This document shows, piece by piece, positions 1-12,552 of a stretch of 64,000 bases of DNA. Position numbers and translations under genes: made by a program. The notes under the pieces are model-generated. The model worked only from the letters and a program-made list of their open reading frames with translations, was not told the DNA's origin and did no database searches. This DNA is from Rallus limicola (taxonomy: Eukaryota > Chordata > Aves > Gruiformes > Rallidae): NCBI GenBank assembly GCA_022605955.1, contig JAKCOZ010000039.1, positions 868,001-932,000 on the forward strand. The letters are read 5' to 3'. How positions within the stretch are numbered: the first letter of the stretch is position 1; each line of letters opens with the position of its first letter.

Positions 1-395
1 TTTTTCCAGTTCTCAAATACTGCACACTAAGTAGCTTCAGTTGAAGCTATGACAGTCTTTTAAAGGTCAACACCTTTTGAAATGTATCTATGCATTAAGA
101 CGTCAATACTGATTCTATGTCTAAGGTTGGATTTAAAGGTATTGTTGGTTTCTGTTTGTTATGAGAGACTACTTAACTAACTGAATTTAGAATTTTGGTG
201 CCATTTCAACAGTGATGATGTATCCAAGATAACCAGAGAGTGCTGAACATGACACCTGGAACATACATACATCTAGGAAACAGACCTGGTGTTTCAAACA
301 ACAAAAGATGCTGCTGTGGTTCAGGTCCAGTTAACAGCTGACTGCCACACACCAGTTGCACACCCCTCCCCCAGTGGGATGAGGATGAGAAAGGG
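1..395. other. Unannotated AT-rich sequence
   Basis: I see no gene, repeat or clear regulatory element here. The sequence becomes C-rich just before the CR1 fragment that starts near 396. Confidence 0.6.
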
Positions 396-505
396 AATCA
401 TGGAATCATAGAATATTTTGGGTCAGAAGACACCTCAAAGGTCATACAGTTCAAATCCTCTGCCTTTAACAGGAACATGTTTCACTAGACAAGGTTGCCC
501 AAGAC
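396..505 (-). mobile_element. CR1 LINE 3'-end fragment
   Basis: Seen: the plus strand begins with the reverse complement of the CR1 terminal octamer repeat (AATCATGGAATCATAGAAT), then a degraded form of the GGAAGGGACCTCAAAGGTCAT block, and ends near AAGGTTGCCCAAG. That order is the 3' tail of a CR1 element on the minus strand. Only about 110 bp remain, as is typical for 5'-truncated avian CR1 copies, and nothing coding is left. The right edge is approximate because a degenerate LTR-like sequence follows. Confidence 0.85.
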
Positions 506-524
506 AAAGGCAAACCTTGTGTGT

Positions 525-830
525 TTGGATAAAAATAGTTTACTGGGACAGCACGAGGAGAGGGAAGTAAGAACAACAGGACTTAATAAATTGCCTGTAT
601 TCTCTGACTGAGAACCCACTGGATGCACAGCCCATACCCAGACCATCCCAGAATCACACTGAACCACCTTGACTAGTCCCCTTTTATAGTAAACATGGTG
701 TCACATGGTATGGAAAACAACTTTGGCTAGCTTGGATCAGTTATGCTGGCTCTTTGTGAAAATTAACTCCATCCAAGCTGAAACCAAGACAGATGCTCAT
801 GTAAAAGCAACTGAATCAAGTCCTGTATGC
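525..830 (-). mobile_element. Degenerate ERV LTR, resembling family B
   Basis: Read on the minus strand, the segment resembles the family B LTR at 24335-25942. The block around 695-790 (CATGGTATGGAA, ACTTTGGCTAGCTTGGATCAG, TGCTGGCT) corresponds to the reverse complement of 25585-25640 in that copy (AGCCAGGACAGCTGACCCACATTGGAC and following, GGTATTCCATAC). A TATA-like box is present at 678-690 on the minus strand (ACTATAAAAGGGG). The ends cannot be placed: no TG/CA termini or target duplication are visible. No retroviral gene is attached. It could be another LTR family with a similar U3/R core. Confidence 0.5.
678..690 (-). promoter_or_regulatory. TATA box of degenerate LTR
   Basis: On the minus strand this reads ACTATAAAAGGGG, a near-ideal TATA element. 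It lies inside the LTR-like segment, where the U3/R boundary would be expected. Whether it is active is unknown. Confidence 0.35.
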
Positions 831-2223
831 CAATTGTAGATCCATTGACTACATTAGGAGTTCAGAAATAGTACCCCAATCTGCCAGTAATCTGGACCTG
901 AATCCCTCTCTAAAAATGAATATTCTCTCAATTTAACAGCCTACAATCATTTGAGTTGATATAACACATTTCAGCTGTTTTCCAGCTGCCTCTCCAGAAA
1001 GCTGTCTCTCAAAGGTCTATTTCTGTCTCTCTGAACATTATGGATAGTCCAGCAGATTTGACATGGCATCTGCCATTTATGTTTAGATAACTGAAGTCCA
1101 CCACAGTTAGACGGTCAAGAGTAAAGAGAATAAAGTGTACAGGAAAGACCGATTTTATAGTAACTCGTTCCATATAAAAGAGCCTTTCATAATGGTAAAT
1201 CATCCCAACCATGTTAGACACTTGTGTTTCATCAGTGGCTACAGACATTCTCCCTTTAGGAGGTCAGTATTAGATGTGATTAGTCCAGCTACAGACTGAT
1301 TTCTGAGGATCTCTCATCCATTTTGTTGATGGCTAAGTGGACAGGCCCTTTTGGAAAGTTCATGACACATTCATCTGCTTCTGCAATAATCTGTTCACTT
1401 TGAACTATCTGGCAATTAGCTGTTTGATTCTATTTTTAATGGACTTATTCAGGATGAAAACACTGTCCTATACAGAAAGAAGATCTCAAAAATAAATTTA
1501 GGTTCTCAGATAAAATGAATAAGGTGTAAAAGCAGTAGTGAACGTAATTAATCTTTTAAAATACCATTTTGAATTATTGCATTATCTATGGGAGCAAGAA
1601 GTTGAGCAAAAGCTGCCTGTATCCAGAAAATCTTATTTTATCTTGTTTATCAAATCTTTACTCCAGTCTCTAGCAAGTCCTGAATTATTGATTTGCATGT
1701 TGATAAAATTCACCCTTAAGTGAAAAAAAAAATGATGAAAAGAGAAATTTGAATTGTAAATATTTCCATTACAGTAATTGTTTAGAAAAAATGAATAAAA
1801 AACTGAACAAAAAACACAGAAATTTAGCATATAGGTAAACCATGCATACTATACAAGATAACAGCCTTTCATTTCAATAGCTTTTCTAACTCTGAAGAAT
1901 GAGATGAATACAGAATTCTCATTTTTTGTGAAGTTATTTGTGTGGAGCTTTAACACTGTTCCTCTGAGATGTATGGGGAAGCACTGTGAACTACGCTTGG
2001 TTTTGTTTTATTGACTGACTTATAAATGCTTACAGATTATTTTTTTTTCTTCTATACTTCCCCAAAACATTATCCTTTAAACTTAATCTTATTTGTGAAA
2101 GTTCTGGATACTAAATCTGAGTGATTGGTACTTGTGGATTATGTTGTGTTGCTGAAAAAAGTTTGATCAAATGGGCATTGATTTTATCTGTTTATCATTT
2201 TCTCCTCCTGTGGTGCTCCAAAA

Positions 2224-2249
2224 CACACACACACACAAATCTCTCTCTC
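2224..2249. repeat. Short CA then TC microsatellite
   Basis: About six CA units are followed directly by about five TC units. The run is short and imperfect. Confidence 0.85.
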
Positions 2250-2673
2250 TGACAGACACAGGGATAGAAAAACTCTACCTGCACCATGCAGATATACTAA
2301 ATTATTCTCAACCTGTTGGTTATTAAATTGTGAGATGGTTAGTGGTTTTAATGTAAATAATTTAACTTAAGAAATATCTGCTGAAAGCTATATCCAAAAA
2401 CATATCCTCTGGCCCAGAAACTCTCTGAAGAATAAAATATAAGCACTACAAAAATGTTTATGTTCTTGTAATGAGTTCTGTAGGATTCTCTACTGGTAGT
2501 TTCTGTGAATCATACACCAGGTATGTCTGGTCTTTTCTCTAATCTAGTACACTTTTAATGACATTAAGAGAATGTTACATGCCAGATCTTTTATACAAAT
2601 CTTCTCAATCTTTCATCAAGAAATATTGAAAACCTCAGAAATGCCAGGATGTTCTGCTTTACACACAAGTCTT

Positions 2674-2714
2674 AAAAAAAAAAAAAAAAGAAAAAAAGAA
2701 GAAGCAGCAGCAGC
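2674..2714. repeat. Poly-A/GAAGCAGCAGC low-complexity run
   Basis: A run of A residues interrupted by G passes into three GCA units. No LINE or SINE body is visible upstream, so this is not evidently a retroposon tail. Confidence 0.8.
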
Positions 2715-3825
2715 TTTAAAACATTAAGTTTTAGACTTCACAGATAGTTTTTACCTGAATGCATGTCACCAACTAAAATAAGGAAACAACAGTTTATGAT
2801 GATAGCTAATGTGTCCCATATTTTGGCTGATAAGACAGTAGAAGGACAGTTCCTATGCTTCCTGCTCACATTCAGATTTCTTCTTTCATTAAGAGGGCAA
2901 TTCATGTAACAAGCTATCTGCACAACAAAGAAACTACAATGGAACAAAAATGGTGCTTCCTTAAAAGGATGCTCAGGCATCACTTATGACTCATCCAAGG
3001 CACACATAAAAGTACAAAAGTATAAAATAAATTATCTTTATAATGGAGGGGTACAGCCAATACTGTGACATTTTCTTGGCTCTAATGTTTAAGAAATGAC
3101 GACTAGTTTCTGTATTTCATCTCCCTTTTTCTAAAAAAAATTAAACGGGGAAAAGTGAACACCTTGATGTAGCCTGACTGGATGATTACTTCATAGAAGA
3201 ATATTTAAAACTATCATTACATAAATAGATGAATTAATTACATCCTTTTGTTGTTCTTGTTGTTATTTATTAAAAAAGGCTGTTCAGAATTTGGATAGCA
3301 TTCATAGAAGAGTGAAGACCAGCAAACATATAGATATGCACAGGTATAAAAATGTACACCGGCATAAAAACTTGGACTTGAGTATTCATTTATGAACTGC
3401 TTATAATGCTATTCATATTATATGAGAAGTTCCGTGGACTTTTCCACTGACCATTCCATCCATCCATATCAGTCTAAAGGACCAAACCAACACCTAAAGG
3501 AAAGTCTAAAGTGCTGTGATACTTTAAAAATACTTTATAAAGCTACTTTGTCAACAACTCTAACTGTTCCTTTCATCCTCGAACTGGGAAAATTGAAGTT
3601 ATTCATCTGATACTGATGTGGTACTTAGAAAGACTTTATTGTGACCTTATTTGTTTTAATGTTCAGAGACACAAGATTAAAATATAAAGACTTCACAGAT
3701 TTTTTTCATACTAATATTAAACTAAAAATAATAAAAAAGAGTTCAAAGATATTAATATCTTTCTGTTTATCTCTATTCTAACCAGGTTTGTTAGAAATTG
3801 TCACTCCCAAAAGCAGTGCCAAGAT

Positions 3826-3874
3826 TTGGTGGGTTTTTTTGTTTATTTTGGTTTTGGTTTTGGAGGTTTTTTTG
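3826..3874. repeat. T/G-rich low-complexity tract
   Basis: The plus strand is built of GGTTTT- and GGTTTTTTT-like blocks. It is one of several similar T/G tracts in the window (reverse orientation at 11222, 15780 and 54421). Confidence 0.8.
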
Positions 3875-6299
3875 CTATTCTTATTATGACTGCTTAAATT
3901 ATGTTGGTGGGCATAATTTAATTTCAAAAGTTTTTCTTCCTCTTATCTATATTTTTAGAAGATTTTCTATTGTCACATTCAAAAGTTACTGTAGTAAGCT
4001 AGTGGATTTCCACCATCAAATACACAGCTATATAAGAGTAGTCTAAATTCCATGATTCTGTGAGTTAGGGAGTATTACTTTTGCCTTCAAATTTCATTCA
4101 TTGCCATGTTGCTTTGAGAAGTTTAAGATCTGACCATTTATTTTTCTTATAATATATAGTTATTTTACATACATCTCAAACTCTTTTGAAAGGAAACTAA
4201 TGCATTTTTCTATATTGAAGCATTTTACAATGTAATGTATAGGTTTGGCTTTTTTATTCAGAAGTATGAATTCCTTTTAATTTCTCTGAATCAATGACTT
4301 GTCTTCCCATGAAAGGACTGCATGAATATTTTATAAAGCAATCTATTTTTCTTAATTTGTTATTTCAAGATGTTTATAGGTGTTCTCATTTCTTCATAAA
4401 AAATAAAAACCACAGATTTCTCCTGTATTTTATAGTGAGAGACTTATTTACAATATGTCTGGTGCTTTCAGAGATGTAATGTTGCAAAAATGTGATTATA
4501 CTTGTCTGCCTCAGTAAAGTGTTCTGAGACTACCAAAGGAAACAACCTTTCGAAACCTACTCAATAGCCTTATCTGGGAAAATGCAGACTAACTGACCCC
4601 ACACTTCTGTGGTTTTCCATATGGAAGTGATACACTTTTTTATGTATCTCTTCTTGAATAAAGTTGAATTTTCAGTGACAAACCTGGTGTTGAGTCAGCA
4701 TCTGAAACATGTTTAGTTATGTACAGTAGGGTTGTTTAACAATGTTTATAGTTTTGCTATGGGTAATTGTTTTTCTGTCTGTTGTGTGCAAGTCAGAACT
4801 ACCAGCAGACTGGTTGCTTCAACCTCTTCAACTTGCAATACAACTACAGGTTCCAGGTAGATGATTTGTTATTCTGCACTATCAGTGCAAAAGTAATGGT
4901 GAAAGGCTCAACTTTTGTTTCAGTATCTGCACTAGAATTTAGAAACAGTCAAGCTATGAGTAAATGTCTGAGGTATAATTCTGTAGCCTTGTTGTATGGT
5001 TTTGCTAACCTAGTAACAGGCCTCAATGTGTTTGTAAGGACTCAGTACTATGGCTTGCCAGGCCTGCTCTGTCTGAACTTGTCTTGATCAAGAATCACTC
5101 AAGAAAGAAGACATATATCCAGAAAATAATTTTTAAAGAATGCAATATGAATAATAATGCAGTTAAAATTGGTATATCACACTCCTTAGTTTCCACCCTT
5201 TTTCTGCATCTGTCTTCCCCTGCTTTCAAGTACTGGTCCAGAAATGCACAGGTTTCCTACAAGTCCTGCTATCCCATTCTGGGTATGCACATGTTTTGAT
5301 AAGCGCTGGCCTTTTCAAATAATATCAGAGTGCTATCTTCAGGCAAACATATATTGCCCACAAAATAATTTTAGCTGTTGTAGACACCTAAATGGAGTGT
5401 GTTCCTCAAGTTCATCATCTACTGCAAAGGGGCAGAAATATCATAAATCTTGAGTTGTTACCTGCTAACCTCATGTAGATGTCTTAGGTAGCTTATAGTA
5501 TCTCAGAGGGCATTCAACTTTATCTCCATAAATAGCAGGATCTTAAAGACATTTGGAGACACCGACAAAAAGATTTCATTATATTATATATTAATAATCA
5601 TTAGTCAAAAATTGAATCCCATCATTATAGAAAAATGAACAGGAGACTACAGAATCCAATTTTGGGGACATGCTTGAAAAAACTTTAACATCTCTTCAAT
5701 TAAGATATGGGGAACCTCAAACCAAATCCACATTCTGAAGCATATTGAATCAAAGACCTAAATCTTTGTTTCCTATTTCCTAGAAACCATTATAAAGCAC
5801 TTTCCTAACTAGTTAAAGTAGGACTTTTCCTTTTTTATTAACCTGAACCAATTAGTCAAATTCAGCATAGATTTGTCAGTGAATCTAGCTCTACTCAAAC
5901 TGATTTATAATTTCAGAGTCTTTCATCAAACAAATTTTGTGTTAAATTAGAAGCAGAGATAGCTAACTTTTCCTTTCCTAATTAAAGACCCTGCACCAGA
6001 GTTCCTTTTAGGATAGTTCTCTAGGTGCTATTCTGTAAAATACTGAGATATTTTAACTCTTTCAGTGATTACATTTACACTGCATTAGCTGTTGTCATAT
6101 TTTTCAAATCAGATTCCACTTTACACATCTTTAGCTCTTAGCATTGTTACAGAGCATGATGCATCAGATTTGGAAGGGACATTGAGAGATCTAGTTGGGG
6201 AAATATTTTTTATTTTTCTTTATGTTTCGTTTCTTTTCTTTTTCTCTTTAATTATTTCAAAAGTGAAGTATTAATAATGTTTGGGAATGAATACTTTCT

Positions 6300-6600
6300 A
6301 TTTCATTATGCCAGAGAATTTATGTAGAGAAAAAAGCTGTTGCCATATGTACAATCTGTAACACCTGACAGGTTGCACCAAACTCATTCACATTACTTAC
6401 CATATCATATGCCAAATAGGGCCAGGATATTTATTGATAACCAGCTTAATTGCTTATCACTCAGCAAAGTCAATTGAGCCACAATTTAATCTTTTAATTA
6501 TCACTTAGGCACACCATCCTGACACAAAGTATTCACAATACATACCTAACTAATCACATTGCATACAAAGGTAGCAATTTAAAGTTTTGCCACGTATTTC
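6300..6600. other. Possible conserved non-coding element
   Basis: There is no repeat match and no open gene. The sequence is compositionally even, and 6410-6510 contains several TAATT/AATTA-type homeodomain core sites and TTATC/GATAA motifs in a short span. This texture is common in vertebrate developmental enhancers, but conservation cannot be seen from one sequence, so the call is inference only. Confidence 0.2.
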
Positions 6601-9600
6601 ATTACCGTGTATTTGCCAAGATATTCGTTGTTATTCCTGTGTTGTCACCTGTCACTCAGAGAAAATGCTTGGATGGCATTATACAGCATCATTGATCTTA
6701 CCCTGTGTGAAGGAGGTGACATAGCTTACGGCTTCTTCAATCATTTCCTGAATGTAAAAACTTTGCCAAGATGCCTTAGGTGTCCAGGACATCAGTCTAT
6801 AGCTGATAGCTCTCTTCTGGAAAGCAAGGATATTACTCCCTACCAAGACATTAATGGCAAAAGAGGGAAGGATTTTCCCAGTATAATAATATAAACATAA
6901 TTTTACAAAGATGAAAAATAAGTATACATTAAGGGGAAGGGATATTTGAAAAGAAAATGCCTTTTTGAGGGATATATCTGTTGACACATTCTTCTTGATA
7001 AATGGTGTAGAACTGAACTTAGTCTTAAGAAATAGCAAGAAAACATTTTATTTAAATAACAATCAGTTCAAATTCTACTTTTGTGCACAAAATAAACCAT
7101 TTTGCATTAGAAACTATCGAGAATGTACTTTAAATAGTACTAATATTTTATAACTTAACTGAGTTCGCACAATTTACATTATGAAATTCAGTGGTTTGGA
7201 GATCCAAACTCTTTTCTGAGTTTAGACATGGATGGGTTTCAAAAGATTACACATTTTTGGAAACTAAATTTCTTTATCTTCACTTGAAAAGCTGTCAAAC
7301 ATGGACCTTCATATTTTTATAGTACATACACAATTATTTTATAACAATATGAAATCAAGAAATGACTTTGACAAAATACTTTTGTAAACAACTCTTGAAA
7401 TATAACATTTGTTTTCAAATACTATCTTAAAATTGTTGATATTATTTACATTTTTTTGAAGACAACATTTTATTTGAAGGTTTGATGACCTTCACCACTA
7501 TTGCTATGATGTTAATGTAATTTATATCTTAATAGCAAAACCATTTTTGTTTATAAGCAATTAAAAAAACACATTTTAATGTAAAAATATTAATTAATGG
7601 AAAGAAATAAAGGAAAGACATGCAATAATGGCCAAAAATCAAACGCAGAAGTAATAATATGGGAGAGACACTATGTAAAATTTGAGGATAGTAAGACAAC
7701 TATATATTTGTATGCAATATATTAGTTTTATACGATATTTACATATTTATATATAAAGTGCATGTTTATTACATATATTTATCAACCTATATGTATATAG
7801 ATAGACATAGATACACACATGTATTTTATATGCATACATTTATATTCCATTTGTGTTTTCTTTAAAAGTAAAAGGAACCAAAATAGTCTATTACATAAAT
7901 AACATGAAATAAATATCACTATTAAGGGAAAACAGCTGGTTGGTTTGGGTTTTTTTCACAAATTTCACTGTTCTCTAACTAGGAAAAATATTGATATAAA
8001 ATAGACTTATACCAATTACAATAATGAAATAATTTATATCATAACAGTATCTAAGGGACATTTTAACAGCAGCTTCTAACAGTGCTCCCAAAATCAGCAA
8101 TTTCTGTAAACTACCTAAAAGGATTCTGAAAACGCCAGCTGAGGAACACATTGACTCATTAACAATGATTTTCAGTTAGTGTTATAACACTGGGGAAATC
8201 ATAGAATGAGAAGAAAGCTAATGTTGGATTAACACTTTACAAAAGAAACGGGATAACTGGAGTCTGCCAATAAGATATCAGCCGTGGCAAAACAATAAAC
8301 TACTTTATGTATTATTTAATTAGTGAAGAATTAAAGCCATATAATTTATTCCACTGCATATTGGCAACTGATTTCCTATCTTTCTTTGAAAAGACTACAA
8401 ATGTAGTATTCGAAATGTCATACATTTTGGGTTCTGAAAGGTACCTCACTTATTGCCAAACAAATAAGATCACCATGATCTTATCACCATGTAACATGTT
8501 AAACAGCTTGATGATATTTGGCAATCAATCTGATGGAAATGGAGCAGCTGTGGGATTTCTCAGGCCTTGGTACTGCTATGCCTGTCTCAGAAAGTTCAGC
8601 ACATTCCATAATCCAAAAAGCATTCTGATATGCTGGAGAGTTTGTCTACATGAATGAGGAATTGAAGTGGCACCACACATTAACAGATCTATAATGTTCT
8701 GGTTTTATCAAGGAGAAAACTGGCCTATTTTCTTTCTAGAGCAATTATCTCATTCAGAAACTATATCATTCTTGAAAGTCCTATTTAGGAGCTTGAAATA
8801 TCATATTGCTAAATCATGGAAAACATAGTATAAATAACTACTGTTATTATTCATATAATATAATTGGCCATAGAAATGTTAATTCAGTAAAGACGAAGGG
8901 TTTAAATGTCTATGGTGATAACTGTAGGAGATAATTTTCATACAACACAATTTCACATTTGCTGTGCATTCAGTTACAAAGAACAAAATGCAGAAAAGAG
9001 AAGGGAGAATTAACTTCTAATGTAACCAGGAAAGGAAAAGAGAAAATTTGAAGAGATTTTATGAAATGTCAGAGATGGAATTTATGGATTGCAAAACAAT
9101 TCAAGCTTCTCTACTGAATAAGAGTGGCCATAAGCCTAAAAAGCTATTTAAACTATGTTTATGTGTTCTTTGAGTTGTGCCTGTTGTGCAAAACAGCCAC
9201 AGGAGAGGTAGCAGCTTCATGCCTGTATCTAGCCCCATAGAATTGTGAGTTCTTTATTATAAAAGTTATCAGAGACATAACTATTGGGAAAGGCTACTTC
9301 AGTGTATGACTATGTATTACTGATATTCCCCTTCCAAATTACCTTATGTAATTGTTTTCTACACGTTTATCCTACAGAACTCAAAAAAATTATTGACTCT
9401 TCACTAAGTCAGAGTGTGAGGTTCGTCACATAGCTCAACAGCAGATCTTGCCATTATTAACTAAAAACTGCATTTAAGATAATATAAACCACTCTGTTCA
9501 AAGTCTAACAAAGTAAATCTACTTAAAATGCTTCTGCTTGAAGGAAATGGTTGGTAATGAAGCCCTAGATAATTTTTGAAGCCACTTTTCAAGATATTAT

Positions 9601-10718
9601 TCGTTATTGTAGTCTCTTCCAAAACTTTTAAACTTTTATGTAAGAGAAGAATATGTGTTTTCTATCAATTCTTTAAGTACATTTAAAGTCCTTCCATTTC
9701 ATCTTCACTGTAACCTCCAGAATGATTGATTGCTAAGGTGCAAGGAGTATATTTTCAATATATAACTGTTAAAGTATCCAAAGAAATATTTGGCTTTCTT
9801 TCAATGAGGAAGCTATATGCTAGAATTTGCTCTTCAAATCATGAGGTAGTTTAGAGTCTAATATCAATGAGGAGTGTATTTCATATGATACATGTATTTC
9901 ATTCAGCTGCAGCCATTGGGTAAAGGAAAAAGCAATAAAAAATTCTTTATTAAAATTGTATTTCAAGTTCATCCGTAAAATCTGTCGACTGAAAGAGTGA
10001 AAGCAGATTTATGTAAATAAATCATCAAATGTCTTCTCTCATGTTTTTGTACTAACCAGAAAATAAAGTTGAAAATATGCAAAGAAGCCAGTAACTCTAG
10101 AGTCAAAATGCAATCAAAACAGGCATAAATGTCCACAATATTCCAAGTATATCCAAAACCTAATAAGAGAAGGAGATGATAAATTCATGAGAAGCTTAAG
10201 CTATATATTCTTATCCACATTATTCAAACTTACATGGGTTTCCAAAAGAACGGGTTACATGAGTTTCCCTCTTCTAATGCAAGAAGACCACTGAAATTAA
10301 AACCTCTTTTTGTAGTCCTTGCCTACCAACAATCTTAGTTTCTTCCTCCTATTACACTTCCAGATTGTCAATGTAAGTAATTATTCTTCTCTGAGTTCTT
10401 AGAAAAAGGTTAGAGGTGTACATTAGAACTGACTAGGTGAAATAGAATTTTTCTCAAATGCATTCAACACCTCATCTGAAAATAAAGATTCTTGAATGGA
10501 GTAATATTCACCTACACAAGGTGAAGGCCCAACTCATAAAAATGAAGGAATCTGGGATGCAGAAATATATTTCTGGTGCCACTGGTTCTCCTGACTCACC
10601 TCCAGCTATGTCTCCAGAAGGGTGCAACACATTGATGCCCTACTGTATCAACTGTCACCATGCAAAAGTCTCAGATGTCATCAGGCTTATGACAATCATA
10701 ACAAATGTTAGATAACAA
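6601..10718. other. AT-rich non-coding DNA
   Basis: No gene is supported. The overlapping open frames on both strands at 6607-7038 (95 and 119 codons) have no domain or splice context. An AT-dinucleotide-rich patch lies at 7690-7860. No mobile element is recognised. Confidence 0.55.
7690..7860. repeat. AT-rich low-complexity patch
   Basis: The patch is dominated by TATA, ATAT and ACATAT words with short GATA and TACACA runs. It is degenerate rather than a clean microsatellite. Confidence 0.7.
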
Positions 10719-10745
10719 ATATATATATATATATATATATATAAA
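10719..10745. repeat. (AT)n microsatellite
   Basis: An uninterrupted AT run of about 13.5 units. It is likely polymorphic. Confidence 0.95.
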
Positions 10746-12490
10746 ACCTTAGAAACATGTCTTCCAGGACATCTTGACCTGATTCTGAATGTAATTTCTG
10801 GGGCTGTGGCATGTGTAAGCTTTCCATTAAGTTATTCTAAGACAGATGCTAGGAAAGGAAGTGATATCATAGATGGATCTAATAGGTCACAAATACTTCA
10901 CAGAACTACTGTCTGCATATACTGCTAAGCTGTAAAATGTGAAGCATTCCTGTGGCCAGAAGAATGCAATTAGTACTAAAATGCTAGATATGCTGCTTTG
11001 TTGAAGTGAAAACCTCTTCAAGCTTCCATTGTGGGCATTGTTGTCTTCTATGATTTTATATTACTTCCTCATTTTACTCTTTTCACAACAACTATTGATG
11101 GCTAGATGTCTAGTAAATATATATGTTTGAGATGATTAAAATGTAAGTTGGGGGGTTTATTTTTAATAAGGTTTGAAAATACAATCCAAACAACAGGTAT
11201 ATAGACAATAGCTGCTGCTATATCACAAAAAACACCCCAAAACAACAAAACCAACAACAAAAAACAAAACCACAACCCCCCAACCCCCAACCCCCCAAAA
11301 ATACAGTCCTCATTAAGATCCTTAACTCCTTCACTGCTGTCCTTTGTTGATTCATGCTTTAAGGGGAAGTAGTCCATGGACAGCATGACATATTGGAGGA
11401 ACGACTGTGTTTTGACTAGCTGTAATCTCTGTCATTTAACAGGTCTGCTCCATAATGGAAAAACAGCATTCTCCTGCATGCCAGTTTTTTTAATGGAATG
11501 GTGTGTCAGGAATGTGGAGCAACAGAAGAGATGTTTTTGCTCCACTCTGACCTTTTATAGAGCAGTGATGCAGTTAAACCAAATGAAAGCTTGCAGTCCT
11601 AATAGCATAGCTTCAGAGCGGAAATTCTTGCCAAATAGTATCTAATTATCTGCTGAATGTATTTCTGTATTAAGAAACATGTGTTAAAACCTCACAATTT
11701 ATGGGTATCTCAGCATAGGAAAAGTAAAGCTGATTGAAAATTGTAAAATAATTATAAATCTTTGGAGAATATTTCTTAGAAGTGTGAAACAGAGAAATCA
11801 GGGTAACTGGGAAACTGCATAACCAAACAAAGCTCTTGTCATTTATTTAAAGAGTGCGTTAGAAAAAAATATTTCATGTTCAACTGAAAACAATTGAATT
11901 GTGTCCCTCCCCCCAAAAAACCCACCAACGATAAAATCATGTGGTGAATTGGAAGACTAAATGCAGAGTCAAAACACACTAAAAAGTCCACTCATGTTCC
12001 ACTGGCTTGATTCCCCCCTTAAAATTGATGTGTTGATTAAATCACTAAATATTTAATGTTTTCTGATTAAAACATTTCCACTTTTATTATCCTATTATGA
12101 AATAAGAATGGATATGAAAGAAGTAAAACATGAGGCAGGAATTACTTTCTGAAAAAATACCCAACCCCTAAACAAATTATCTTTTACCTCTGATACCAGC
12201 CTTCAATTTCAGAGTGACTTGTCTACTATTGCCAATATTAGTTTTGTCTACTTTGCCAAAACTAACTCTGGTGCCCAATAGGATTATATTTCAGGCAATA
12301 TTTTGCATTATTGCAGGAAATAACATTTAAACAAAATAGACTTTTTTTTTCCTGCTGGTGTATTGTATTATTTCTGGCTGAAAGGTTATCATTAAAATTA
12401 TGGAAAAATAACAGCAGGAACAGTTAGCAAAAAAATTAGTCCAAGGACATATTCTGTACACAGACAGTAGCACTATCTGCTGTCACTTAC
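10746..12490. other. AT-rich non-coding DNA
   Basis: No gene or mobile element is recognised. It contains the A/C-rich tract at 11222-11302. The 94-codon minus-strand frame at 11102-11386 runs through that tract, so it is not evidence of a gene. Confidence 0.55.
11222..11302. repeat. A/C-rich tract with C-runs (G-rich on minus strand)
   Basis: An A/C-only stretch ends in three closely spaced C-runs of 6, 5 and 6 bases (11276-11281, 11284-11288, 11291-11296), separated by AA. A fourth run of four lies at 11234-11237. The minus strand could form a G-quadruplex. Confidence 0.85.
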
Positions 12491-12552
12491 CGCATTTGAA
12501 ATGCTATGTTGCATGTGACATCATATGTTTCTCCCCCTCCTTCCCCCATTAG
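12491..12552 (-). other. Candidate internal exon (unassigned)
   Basis: Read on the minus strand, a pyrimidine-rich acceptor (TTTCCTTTCTGATTTGACAG) ends just before 12552, and a perfect consensus donor GTAAGT follows the segment (revcomp of 12485-12490). The 62-bp interval is open in one frame only; that frame starts on a codon boundary and includes GETYDVTCNIAF. I do not recognise the product. GTAAGT donors are expected by chance several times in 64 kb, so this may be a cryptic or pseudo-exon. A second candidate on the same strand at 13581-13628 would join it in phase. Confidence 0.25.

Larger units (their letters stand above)
831..6299. other. AT-rich non-coding DNA
   Basis: No gene is supported. 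The open frames here (the longest is 106 codons at 4767-5087) lack recognisable domains, start mid-sequence and have no splice or promoter context, so I treat them as chance frames. Low-complexity patches are a CA/TC run (2224-2249), a poly-A region with a GCA run (2674-2714) and a T/G-rich tract (3826-3874). Confidence 0.6.

Noticed and set aside
4767..5087. 106-codon plus-strand open frame
   Set aside because: No domain or related sequence is recognised and there is no conserved context.
6160..6200. Short CR1-like string (TTTGGAAGGGACATTGAGAG)
   Set aside because: Similar to the CR1 tail motif, but only about 35 bp long and lacking the adjacent octamer repeat, so too short to call.
8449..8465. 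Small palindrome AAGATCAccaTGATCTT
   Set aside because: A 7-bp stem is too short to mean anything in 64 kb.
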